Shown: positions 12,345 to 24,014 of the stretch, piece after piece | Position numbering within the stretch: position 1 is the stretch's first letter | How the letters are laid out: every line of letters starts with the position of its first letter | Origin: Amyelois transitella | Taxonomy: Eukaryota; Arthropoda; Insecta; Lepidoptera; Pyralidae | Assembly: GCF_032362555.1 (NCBI RefSeq) | Contig: NC_083517.1 | Location: 2,128,001-2,192,000 of the forward strand | Length of the DNA: 64,000 nucleotides | Direction of reading: 5' to 3' | The notes under the pieces: generated by a model | Databases searched by the model: none | Told to the model about the DNA's origin: nothing | Seen by the model: the letters and a program-made list of their open reading frames with translations, nothing else | Program-made: the position numbers and the translations under genes

Positions 12345-12486
12345 TCTCCCGTTGAAGGTCAATCAACAAGTCGCTGCTGTAGCCACCAACCCTTGTCGTT
12401 TACAGTCGTTTCAGTGCTCTGTGGGACGCCCGACGAAGCGGGCCTCAGTGCTGGTCTGTCGTGTGACTATTTACCCTGGAAACACC
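12345..12486 (+). other. possible 5' UTR exon of the carotenoid oxygenase gene
   Basis: A less AT-rich stretch ends in a good donor (CACC|GTGAGTAA at 12487). The next acceptor (TTTTTAG at 13015) leads straight into the ATG context at 13016-13023. The left boundary is not visible. Inferred from splice signals only. Confidence 0.35.
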
Positions 12487-13020
12487 GTGAGTAACAACGG
12501 AAAAAATCTATCTTTAATTGCTTTGTTCTAATATGTAATTCGGGAAACTAACTGACTCATTATTCTTAGGAATTTGTTTTGAAATATTCGCGGATTTCGA
12601 AAATTACTGTCGGCATATCTACTGTGGATTGTAAAAAAAAGAAACCAAGAATTATTTTCATTATATTTTGTGTAATTCTTACACGTTAGTGCTAGGATTT
12701 TTAAAATATATGTTTACGGTACGTACCTATCTAACTACCAAGTCAAGCGTGCTTTTTTTAGAAATTTATGTCGTATAGTAATCATCTGTTTCGGCAGCCC
12801 GAAGTATTTCTATATGAATGTCAAGTTTTAAGCACAGAATTACGAACTTCATATTGCAGCATTAATAATTAGGTACTTTTGGTTTTTTACCGGGTGCGAA
12901 TTTTAAAATTCAAATAACAGAAGCCAATAAATTATATATTAAACTATTGCTAATGTGAAATTTATACCTAAGTACCTAAAGAAGAATAGTGCATTTGAAA
13001 GCTCCTAGTTTTTAGTTGAA

Positions 13021-16000
13021 ATGGCGCAAACCGAGAAGAAGTTGTACCCAAACTGTGATGCCAACGTGTGGCTGCGCTCCTGCGAGGAGGAGGTCACCGA
13101 GCCCTTGGAAGGCAAGATTACAGGTAGGTAATGAAACGATGATACTCAACGGCCTACTAAAAATGAATGACAACGAGAGACACAAATCACGATCACTATA
13201 CCCCTACCTGTATCGAATAGGAGGAAACTATCGCCGATATTTTTCACCACAATCTTAAGAATTTATTTCCCAAAAAAATAAAAACTTAGTAAACACAATC
13301 GAGTGAAACAATACCACGATCAATACTTTCCCAATAATGCATTTTGTAAAGCTGTATGGCATTACCCTTGCAGCGTGACACGCGCGACGCCGTTTCTATC
13401 GCGCGAAAAGCTATTGCTGTCCCGTTTCACGTCATAATAAAAAGTGAAACAGCGATAGATTTTCGCGCGATAAAATTGGCGCCGCGCGTGCTGGGCTGAG
13501 GGGGAAGACCGGGATTTACCAATGGGATGGTAGGCTGCAGATGTTACTCCAGATAACCAAAAAACTTTGTATACCCTGGATTATTTGTTCTTCAAATCCC
13601 TGCTGATAGACTACCAAACAAACAATTATGTCCACTAAGTAAATGTTAGCGAAAGCAAACGCAGTAAATAAGAACAAACTATTTGAAGAATTTACTGCAG
13701 ATTTCCTTTGTAGGGAACGAAACCCATAATAAATCAACCATACCACTCTTACCATAAAGTTTAAGCCATACTAAACAAATATTTCCGAATCACTATAACT
13801 TCCCAAAGTTTCACCGGACTCAATCTAAATATACTTAACACCCCTCTTTTTCAGGGGAAATCCCCAGCTGGCTGCAAGGGACGCTGTTGCGGAATGGTCC
13901 CGGCAGCCTCAAGGTTGGCTCCATGAGATTCCAGCATCTGTTTGACAGCTCAGCTCTGCTCCACCGGTGAGAATTCCAGATCAAGGTCACAAAAATGCTA
14001 CAGAAGAGGATCTTTAAGTCAGTCCATCCCTCATTGCTTGGTGTTTGTCCAGCTTACAGGTCCCGTGGTTAAGAAATGATAAAGCGACTCTTGTCTCACC
14101 TCAGAGGGAAATCTTAATAAACTTTGATCATAGTGCTTACCTACTATAAACTGCGTACCAAATTTGAAAGTGCTACTGAACATTTCGAGAAGAATAAAGC
14201 TTTTTTTAAAAGAAATGCGAATTGACTTCGAATATTACGTAGGTAAACTCAAAAAAAGTGATAAATAATAACAAATCTAAAAGAGAAATGCAGTTCGATA
14301 TCGAAACCCCCTTTAGAATTAGTCCAATAACTAGTTTACAATATAATTTTACTTATGGGTCGAGTATAGAGCATTCTATTTATTGAAATTGCTCCCAAGT
14401 CGATAGAAATTTACTACATCTATCTTAAATGCCGCAAATAAATTGACAGCAATCATCACCCATCAGGTATTGAAACTATTGAGGACATATCTCTTGATAA
14501 TTGACGATAATCGCTAAATGCTTGACAACAACCTACAAAGAGCATTAGCTAATTGACGTCTACCTGAGTCCAGCAATTACTGGTTAATAAGCTTCGTTTG
14601 CTGAGGTAACTACACTAACAAATCTAGATTATCCTAATCAATAATCAGGAGTCTGATGAGTATTTAGACCCACTTTCCCCTGCCACTTTATTTATATGAT
14701 GTGTTTGTAAGTGTTGGTTGGATACTTCAATCTTTATCCTATATTTTAGGCTGTCTGTTTTTGAGTTTGTCTTAAATAATTAAGCCGCTATCGGAGAGCT
14801 GAACTCCCTCCCCCTGATTATAAAATCGGCCCCCAAGGAAGCACCCTTAATAGTTACCATAGCAAAAGGTGCAGTTACGTAATTCTTGAAATATGTAATA
14901 TCAACGCAGGCGCCGCGCCGTCCATACTACTCCAGACAATTAATGTTAAAATTTAAAATTTGTAAATTGATATTTCGAGACATTCCACACGCGAAGGCAG
15001 GAACGGACAAAGGCTTATTTATACTAATTATTCTCTTGTCCAGATTCGCGATCCACGATGGCAGCGTGACATACCAATGCCGGTTTCTCCGCTCCAACAC
15101 TTTCAAGAAGAACCGCGCTGCAGACCGCATCGTGGTCACGGAGTTTGGAACCAAAGCAGTGCCTGATCCTTGTCACACTATCTTTGATAGGTAAGAAGAG
15201 GTAGTATATCTAGATCCACAGCGGACACAGAAGTCAATTTCCTGCTTCACAATAACTTAACATTATAATTTTTTGATATATACTATCATAGTTGTAAGTG
15301 CTTGGCTAAAAGCCATCCTTTGGAAGCAAAGGAAAACCCAGTTTAATCTTAATCTTAACCTAGACATCAACGAATTAAACAATTTCGAAAGTAAAGTTAG
15401 ATTTATTACATTTAAGTAGTGAGTTAATGGAAATTGGAACGTGTTATGAGGTTTTCAAACGCTTGTACTATTGCAGAGTTGCAGCGGTATTCAAACCTGG
15501 GGAATCATTGTCAGACAACGCCATGATATCCCTCTACCCCTTCGGAGACGAAATGTATGCATTCACTGAAGGTCCGGTGATTCACAGGTGGGTTCCATAA
15601 GTCTTATATCATCACCAGTTAAATATTTATTTGAAACAGTTTAACAAATTTACTGATGAGTCGAACTCTTGACAGTAAAATTTAAGTTTTCAGTTCTGGA
15701 AGTGCGATATATTTCTTGGAATCTGTACGCTTTTTTTAATTCCAGAGTGGACCCAGTAACCTTGGACACTTTGGAGAGGAAAAATCTAATGAACAGCGTG
15801 GCGCTGGTCAACCACACCTCCCACCCACACGTCATGCCAAATGGTATTCATTTGAAATAATTTGAAATACCTACCTATTTCTTCGTTCGTTTAACTATTA
15901 TAAACCACACTGGAGGTCGATTCACGAATGTTGATCAATACATACATACATAAAAACACGACTATATCCCTTGCGGGGTAGACGGAGCCAATAGTCTTGA

Positions 16001-19000
16001 AAAGACTGATAGGACACGTTCAGCTGCTAGGCTTAATGATACAAATGAGATTCAAATAGTGATAGGTTGCTAGCCCATCGCCTTACAGAAGAATCCCAAA
16101 ATTATAAGCCCAACCCTTAGTCGCCTTTTACGACTTTCATGGAAAAGAGATGGAGTAGACCAATTCTTTTCTTCATAGACGCCTGGAACCACACGGTACG
16201 TTGATCTATAAGGCATAGTAACTCATTTGTAGTACCTTCACTTCCTCACACTTGTCTGTTCACTTCAGGTTCCCCATGGTTAAATGTCACACCGTTTTTA
16301 TCTTATTATTTTTCAGGCGATGTCTACAACTTGGGGATGTCTATCGTCAAAGGACGACTGAAGCATGTGATTGTTAAATTTCCCTTTATAGAAAAAGGTA
16401 GGTGTTCAAATCTGTAATATTGAAGACAAGAAATATTTTATTACAAAAATCTCTTAGTAATATTTAAAATGGTAACGGAAGAACTGTGCGAATCAAATAA
16501 AAAAGATTTTAATATTCTCTAATGTGGACTTTTAATATTCTCAAATGTGGAATTTGCACTAAGTTTTCTGTTATTTTTGAAACTGTAATAATGAATTTAT
16601 TATGAAGCTACGTGTTCTTGCCTTCCTAGGAGACATGTTCGCAAACGCTCAAATAGTGGCAAGCGTGAAACCGAAATGGCCTCTACACCCGTCATACATG
16701 CACACATTCGGTAAGTTATATTTTAAATTAATCTGTAAAATGAACAAGTAAGAGAAAGGCTAATAAACTTGGGATTCTTGGCTAGCAATTTAACCTGACG
16801 CTATTTGAATTAAAATCCCATCTTAGGCCTAACCTTTCAGTCTTTCCAAGACTGTTGGCTTTACCAACCATGCTAGGTATAGACGTGATTATATACGAGT
16901 ATGTATGGAGAACATTAAACACATCCTAGGTCAGGTTTAATAAAATAAATATTAATTTCTATGTACCTTTTATGGTTATGTTTTTACGAAACTCTGAGCG
17001 CGGCATCTTTATACTTTACGGGAATCATAAAGAACTTTTTATTGACACAGGCATCACTGACAACTTCTTCGTGATGGTAGAGCAGCCGCTGTCGGTAGCC
17101 CTGGTCAGCATGGTCAAGAACCAGCTCGCGAATGAACCACTCGCCTCCAGTCTTCATTGGTACCCTGACCATGAGGTATTCATACACTTGTTACAACATT
17201 GACATCTCTGGGGAACAATTTTCTGGCCAAAACCGCGTCCGGCGAACCAAGGTTGGGCAGACCTTATAAAACCTGGCTTTAAAGCTACCAAGCATCGCTT
17301 ACACTGTTGCGTGCTTATTTAAAAACTAAAGAAGTTGCAGACCTCTTAACAAATAAACAAATTAAAAGCAGTGATTAACAACTTACCAAAATTCTTATTG
17401 AAATTAAAATTGTGTAGCACTTTAGGTTCAACATACTAAGTATTTCTAACTTGCAAAATATTCTCATTGACGGCTGCGGACATAAAGTGTGAACTATTTT
17501 AATTGTGTATGTGATATAGAAGCTGAGAAAGAATAAATAAATATAAATTTCTTCCGTATTTACGAATGAATAGCAATCTGTCCATACCTATCTGCCCTAT
17601 TTTATGTAATTTCCAGACCCACATAATTCTCCTGAGTAGAAAAGATGGCAATGAGTGGAAGCGGTTCCGCACGGTCCCCCTGTTCTTCCTTCACATCATC
17701 AATTGCTACGAGAAGGACGGCGAGCTGGTGGTAGACCTCTGTGCCTACAAGGATGCTAAGGCTTTGGACGCGATGTATATACAAGCCATCGAGGTAGGTA
17801 TTATTAAGAAATCATTACATTTACTTGCTTAAACTATAACTTATAGCTTAACTTATAACTTGGGTACAACTTGGAATGCGGATGAGAAAAATAAGCCTGC
17901 GTATTTTCGTAAATAGGAACTTGTTTAATTTAATCATGTTTTTTTCGTGGACTGAATGCACAAAACGTTGAATTTTTTATAATTACAAACAGTAGCTGAA
18001 TGTGGCTCTTTAATCTTTTAAAAACTGTTGGCTCTGTCTCCTATTTTTTTAAAAATAATGACATGATATTATGAATGAATCGAATAAACATAAGATGACC
18101 AAACAGACTGCCCTTAGTAGCACCATGCATTCACAACGTTCATCTGCTTAGAATCCAAATACTCAGTAGTAAGTTAAACTTGATACCAATCCTGTCTTTA
18201 ATCCCAATTTGAGAGCTGAGCAGTTTATTGGAAAGCTAATTTCGATTTCCATCTTTCAATCATTACTCCTTATTAAGGAGCCTTTTAGTGGTAGGTACCT
18301 TAGTCGAAACGTCAATTTTTCTAAACATTTTCAGACAATGCAAAGTAACGCCGACTACGCAGAATGGTTCCGAGGTCGCCCCAAACGAATTGTGGTCCCG
18401 TTAGATGCTCCCAGCCGGAGCCGAGTGGAGCCCAAGTTACTGGCTGACCTTGGCTGCGAAACCCCGAGGATTCACTATGATCTTTACAACGGTAATTATC
18501 ATTTTTACAACTCTTTTTTCTTTTCTATCCGTAGTTGCCGCGACATACCTATCTCGCCTTCCAAGAACCATTTATTTTATTTGAACGGTTTTCATCATTC
18601 TTAAGTTTGTCTCTATCGTTGTCGATATTATCATCTGTACCTACCCATTATTTTATGGTCCACATTATATATCTCAACTTTCCAGGAACATCTTTTCTTT
18701 TCTGGCTCTCTGTTTCTAAGCGTTTTCTGGTTGCAACCTAGTGTAGTGCTTCGGATCTCGGGGTCCGCCTTCCGATTTTTCTCTCCCCTTTGCCCGCTCT
18801 TGCGTCCACAGTTTGACTTGCATACTATCATTCAATTGGCTCCATCAAAATGGCACGGCTAGACATCTGTTCCCCAGATAGCCTGCATGCTTCCGCAAGA
18901 CGTGACCGTACCAATGTAGATGGCTTCCCTGTATTTTGTCGGCTTTGGTGACAAAGCAGACAAAATACAAGGACATGAACACTCGAATGGCTTTCTTTAT

Positions 19001-20532
19001 TCATTATCGCTGTTATATTATCACGAATGCCTCTGAATCTATGCTCTGAAATATTTTTATAGTGTTACACTTTATAAAATTATACTTAGATCAAGATCAA
19101 GGAAAATTACTTAGTCCATGTCATTGTTGCGGACACGTAAGTGTATCGTCATAAATTTGCTCGAACATGTGGTAAATTAATGGTTAGGATCGAAGCAAAT
19201 TTCACTCGCGTATACATTAACAATGATAATTAGCCTAATGAAATGGATGTTCAACAATAAGTATTTCCCAATAAGCAAATTTTTTTACCACCATTAGAAA
19301 TCTAATTGCCTTCATAAGCTATCATTATTAAATTAAAATATTATATTGATAATATTATAAATTTTTCATAAAATAATGTTAACACCTTTTCACAGGTCGT
19401 CCTTATCGATACTTTTATGCAATCAGCTCAGATGTCGACGCTGCGAACCCTGGCTTAGTAAGTTCAACTTTTACTTAAATTTTCGGCAGAAACACCTTGG
19501 TATAATATAGTCATTCCATCCATAATGCATATCATAACTACTCCATCAATATATCTAAGTTGATGAAACTTCCATTGGATTTAAGGGTTCCGTAAATAGA
19601 TAACAAAATTTGTGACATCAATGCGTACCTAAATACTACGATAAAACCTGTAAACTCCTAGGTTAGATTTGCCGCCCCTTTAATTTTGATGAAGTATTAA
19701 TGTTTATATTATTTAGCTTTTCATTTACAGGTAATAAAGGTGGATACATTGACGGGCATTACTAAAACGTGGTGTGAACCCGACAGCTACCCCAGTGAAC
19801 CAATCTTCGTGCCCTCACCAAATGCTAAGGCAAGAGCAAAAATTATTTATTGACTGATAAAAGACGTAGGCCTTCCCTCGTGTCAATGTTAAATCTTGAC
19901 TATACCAAGTCAAAAATAACTATTTAGGCAGGTATTTATGCAGTCCCTATTCAGAAAATTTGATGCGAACTTGTAAGTACAGGACCCATTGGTTTGACGT
20001 GCTTCCGAGGAACAGACCTGGACTGGAAAGGAATGGCTAATAAAGTTGTGATTCTCCTGGTAAGCGATTGACTTGCAGCCTGTCATTATTTGAATTTCAA
20101 TACCATAATTAAACCGCACAGCTGAACGTGGCCCTTCAGCCTTTTCAAGACTGTTGGTTATGTCTACCCCCATGGAATATGGACGTGATTATATCTATGT
20201 TTGTTAATAAAATTAATAAGGACTTATAAAGACCTTACATGTGCACGTTTTCTTTCTCTTAAATCTTAGCGTGTTCTTAGTTGCACCCTCCACCGTCCAT
20301 CCGTTCTGTGTTAATTTATTAGGTATTTTGTCTCTGGTAGGATGAAGACGAGGGGGTGTTAATCAGCGCCGTAGTTTCCTCACGGGAGGTTCGCTCCGTG
20401 GATCTCATCGTGCTGGACGCGCGCACTATGTTGGAGATCGCACGCGCACAATTCATCACACCGTCGGAAGTTCCCAAGTGTCTTCATGGCTGGTTTTTGC
20501 CGGAAAGACAGAGTGCCGCCACGATAAAATAG
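13021..20532 (+). CDS. ninaB: carotenoid isomerooxygenase, NinaB/BCO family (13 coding exons)
   Basis: Coding exons: 13021-13123, 13855-13966, 15044-15190, 15477-15587, 15746-15843, 16317-16397, 16630-16710, 17051-17175, 17617-17793, 18335-18491, 19396-19457, 19731-19829, 20341-20532; 514 aa, usual for the family. In insects this enzyme cleaves carotenoids to retinal and isomerises it, supplying the visual chromophore. The four His that hold the catalytic Fe(II) are all present: His184 in SHPHVMPN, His242 in YMHTFG, His312 in [10 protein letters not shown] and His500 in CLHGWFLP, at spacings close to RPE65 and BCO1. The N terminus has the family block [11 protein letters not shown]. The intron after exon 12 has a GC donor (AAG|GCAAGA) rather than GT; the frame needs it. 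No signal peptide, so cytosolic or membrane-associated. Its 3' end faces the retinol dehydrogenase-like gene. Confidence 0.93.
13366..13505. mobile_element. foldback (palindromic MITE-like) element in ninaB intron 1
   Basis: Nearly self-complementary over about 140 bp: outer arms 'TCTATCGCGCGA' / 'TTCGCGCGATA', inner arms 'GTTTCAC' / 'GTGAAAC' around 'GTCATAATAAAAA'. A second, diverged copy lies at 48664-48815. No coding capacity. Confidence 0.65.
15940..16200 (+). mobile_element. SINE family A, near full length, in a ninaB intron
   Basis: Runs from 'CTATATCCCTTGCGGGGTAG' to 'CTGGAACCACACGGTACG', about 260 bp, preceded by CATACATACATA repeats. Confidence 0.75.
16751..16907 (-). mobile_element. 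SINE family A fragment in a ninaB intron
   Basis: Reverse copy of the head and middle: 'AAACTTGGGATTCTTGG', 'AAGACTGTTGGCT' and 'TATAGACGTGATTATA'. Confidence 0.6.
18600..19390. other. long ninaB intron part, unassigned
   Basis: The stretch at 18630-18960 is richer in G and C and looks like decayed transposon sequence ('GGCTTCCCTGTATTTTGTCG'), but I could not assign a family. The rest is AT-rich without features. Confidence 0.3.
20035..20200 (-). mobile_element. SINE family A fragment in the last ninaB intron
   Basis: Reverse head and middle blocks: 'AGCTGAACGTGGCC', 'TTTTCAAGACTGTTGGTTAT' and 'GACGTGATTATATC'. It sits inside the GC-AG intron. Confidence 0.6.
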
Positions 20533-21475
20533 GAGCAGTCGATCGAAGAAATGACCACACAGTGGAATGTAGGTTTTAAGATTGATATAGCACAATGAGA
20601 GATTACTAATGATAGTTATAAGTAGTATAGGGCTCGTTAGTAATAATATTGACATTATATTATGTAGGTCATCTTTATGCCCAGTATTTTTATTTAATTT
20701 ACTTTTTTATTATTATTGAAAAAATAAAAGAAATATACAAGTTCTCTTAACGATTTTGGTAAGTACAGTAAGGTACATGCAGGTACTAGAATTATTATTG
20801 TAGGTAATTTTCAAATTTTCAATTAAAATGTTAATAAAATAGTTTTATGTTTGAGTGATTACTGTACGTAATGTGCCCATTACAGAAAAAAAAGAACATA
20901 AAATGTATCTATCAAATTAACGGCTGTTTTATTTTATACCCCAAAGCAAAGGCCGCGTCCTCGTAAGGTCGAGTAAAGAGGTTGACAACGTACGAACAAC
21001 AGGAAAAACTGCTTAGTATTTTATGTCTTATTTAACAACGACCTTATTTATTGTTGTTTAAAACCAGCTACATTTTAACAAATTGTTTGCGTAGTTTAGA
21101 AGAACGTAAATAATCTAAAGGTGTATGATAGAAGGTAACTGACTGAAAACACTGACCAAATTTTCTCGCGAGGACTTTAATAAAGTTTTATTTTTTAATA
21201 CTGCATTTTGGGGCTCCAAAGCCAATCCACATCAATCAATATACAATCCTCTACACCATTGTTCCTGTATAACCAAAGTCCAGGATTGAGAAGTCAGGGA
21301 AACACAATTTCAATCTTATTGTACTATGGCATAAGTATTTGGTTACACCTAGGTTAAGATCATTTTTCTGTTAATTACATCATTTTGTTGGAACTCGTGG
21401 AATGAACGTATTAGGTATACTAACCATTTCTTATACACAATCTATCAGAAACAATGTAGTTCCCAGTGAAATTTT
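20533..21475. other. convergent 3' spacer between ninaB and the SDR gene
   Basis: Holds the two 3' UTRs. AATAAA occurs on the plus strand near 20723 (ninaB side). On the minus strand, AATAAA near 21187 serves the SDR side. No other feature seen. Confidence 0.5.
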
Positions 21476-22465
21476 TTAACTTATCGTTTCTTCGTCATCC
21501 TTATAACCCACCAATTTCCTCGATAAATTCCATAATTCATTAGCTTTTCTCACATCCTTCGCACCTCGCGGCAGAGGCATTTCCTTGCAATCGGAATAAA
21601 ACTTTCCAGACACATTATCCATTTCTTTAGCCACTGCCAAGTAAATGGGAGTCTGCGCTCCTTCCATGGCACTTCTTGGAGTCAACCAACACAAAACTCT
21701 GAATAAAACCCTATTCAGTAAAGGTGATTCATTTGCAATGTTTGTATATATATTCCCTGGATGAACAGCATTCACCACCACACCCGTATCCTTCATTCGC
21801 CTCGTTAATTCTACACAGAATAATAATTCGCAAAATTTACTATTTGCGTAAGTTTTGAAATCTGAATAATATTTTTGTCTATTTATTTTGGCGGCATCGA
21901 AATCTCCTAAATAGGCGGCTATGGAGCTTAACATCACTATTCTACTTGGTTGGGACTTCTTGAGCATAGGCAGCAAAAGCATTGTAAGCAAGAAGGTACC
22001 AAAATAGTTAACCTGCATTTCTTTGACTATGCCGTCGGCAGTATGCTGGTTGCCCAAGCAGACTCCAGCAGCGTTATTCACCAATACGTGAAGATGTTTC
22101 TCCGTGTTTACTATATATTGGCAGAAGTTTCTAATGGACTTCAACGATGCAAGGTCTAATTGTTTAAATATGACGTCATCATTCCCTGTATCCTTGGCCA
22201 GTGATGCAGCCACCATCACGCCTCGTTCTTCATTCCTAGATGCAATGATCACGCGTGCCCGTCTCTTGGCCAACCCTTTTGCAATCTCATACCCTATTCC
22301 AGCACTTCCACCAGTCACTATAACGACTTTTCCAGTCATCATTTCGTTTGATTTACATATCGCTATATTTGCGCGCAAGTAAGACCGAAGAAGGAAAATA
22401 AATGTAAAGAAAAACAAGATAATAGGTAAAATCATGTTGGCGGACAAAATACTTGTGTCTGGCAA
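21476..22465 (-). CDS. retinol dehydrogenase-like short-chain dehydrogenase (single exon)
   Basis: 329 aa, one exon. Residues 11-28 are a hydrophobic N-terminal anchor, as in RDH11-14-type microsomal enzymes. The classical SDR motifs are complete: TGGSAGIG (51-58, cofactor loop), the conserved Asp104, NNAAG (130-134), catalytic SS (180-181), YANSK with Tyr206 and Lys210, and HPGNIYTNI after it. The Arg at 71 and the SRN at 76-78 after strand 2 suit NADP(H), so retinal reduction is plausible. Family membership is clear; the substrate is inferred from the RDH11-14 resemblance and from the neighbouring carotenoid oxygenase. The second Met (residue 11) is a possible alternative start just before the anchor. 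Confidence 0.85.
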   Translation of the reverse strand: MPDTSILSANMILPIILFFFTFIFLLRSYLRANIAICKSNEMMTGKVVIVTGGSAGIGYEIAKGLAKRRARVIIASRNEERGVMVAASLAKDTGNDDVIFKQLDLASLKSIRNFCQYIVNTEKHLHVLVNNAAGVCLGNQHTADGIVKEMQVNYFGTFLLTMLLLPMLKKSQPSRIVMLSSIAAYLGDFDAAKINRQKYYSDFKTYANSKFCELLFCVELTRRMKDTGVVVNAVHPGNIYTNIANESPLLNRVLFRVLCWLTPRSAMEGAQTPIYLAVAKEMDNVSGKFYSDCKEMPLPRGAKDVRKANELWNLSRKLVGYKDDEETIS

Positions 22466-24014
22466 ACTGACTGTTCATATGGCTCTTGAAATTACGGTCA
22501 CGTCACTTTATATACGTAAGTAGGTACCTAGATACTTTAGCAAAATCAGTACACTTAATGGAACAAAGTAAACTGTGCAGGGTCATGTCGAAGTCAACGA
22601 GGTGAACTCGTAAAATCGCTACAGTTAACTGTAATATTAGGTAGATTAAGTGCGTGCGTGTTATTTTATGACGCTGTAGCCTGTAATAAAGACAGATTTG
22701 TATATGTTCTGTACTAACTAGATACTTACAGGTGAACATCACGTTTATTTTTTTCCGGACTATTGGCTCTGTCTACCCTGTAAGGGATAAAGAAGTGATT
22801 ATATGTAGTATCTTAAGTATGTTTTTTTATGACGGTCATGTTGAGAAATCAACTTTTTCTGATTGGATTTAGTAGGAACTTACTTTGAAGCTAACTCGAT
22901 CTATGTAATTTTTCCCGTATCAACTTATATGTTTATTTCTGTACCTACATAGGTAGGCACTTAAGTATTTGGTTTATAGGTAATTATTACCTATGTATTT
23001 TTTATTTTAGGTACATAGGTACATATCCCTTCAGTCAAGTCTATTTGCCTTGCGGGGTAGACAAAGCCAACAGTCTTGAAAAGACTGAAAAGTTCATCAC
23101 GTTCATCTATACGTTATTCTACTCTTTCCTGGTGAAAGGTAAACTTAAACGAACTAGCTTACTTGAAAAGATTTATGAATTTGAGAATCTAAAAGAATAA
23201 TACGAGTTTACATAACTCAAAATAAATGTAGCATGTTATGAAGAGAGTAATTATTATGGTTTGCAGATAGTGGAAAGAAGTCTCTGCCTTCTGTCTATCA
23301 CACCGGGAAAGGGGCGTGAGGATGTATGACTACTGCTTTGTGTATGAGTGCCATTAAAATCAGGTCTATATTCCTCACGTAGGAGACAGAGCCTTTAGTA
23401 ATAATCCTTGAAGGCCACGTTTATTTGTAAGATAGATAATGAGATTCAGTTAGGTATGTGAGTTTACTTTTGTTTTGCTTCACGTTTATTAGAATGGACA
23501 ACTATCATATATCAATATTGTAAAAAATATTTAATGGGTTCTACCTTTTAGAGTATCGACTTAATTTATAAAAGTTGAAAGTTTGGATAGATAGTGTACT
23601 CAAGCTACAGTACATCATGCATGTTCTACCAGTGCTAAAATTAATTAAAAAACCTGCAAAATGTAAACAAGTGTCAATGTCAGTTTTTGTCGTGTCACTG
23701 TCATTTACATTATTTATTTTGACATTGACATTCTTTCCAATGTAAAGAAGAAAAGAAGCCAAAACATAGGTAGGTAAATTAAGTAAGAATATTTTTATTT
23801 TAAAGAAGATTATGTACCTACGTAGTAATAATCAATATTTCAATTAATAACAGGAAAGCGTTACTAAACAAAACAATAATATAAAATCTATTAGTATCAT
23901 TTCTTTATATATTTCCTTGAATGAAATAGAAGTGGACGGTTTCACTGCTACTGTTTGTTTTAGGTGTTTTTGGCAATTGAAAATAGCAGCTATATTTGCT
24001 GAAAGCATATCACA
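22466..24014. other. spacer with SINE and LINE scraps
   Basis: Short SINE family A pieces lie at about 22760-22805 (-) and 23030-23100 (+). A LINE tail ('GGGAAAGGGGCGTGAGG') lies at about 23225-23330 (+), and a tRNA-SINE tail piece at about 22865-22920. It must contain the promoters of the SDR gene (-) and DMAP1 (+), which point away from each other. No defined element was seen. Confidence 0.45.
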
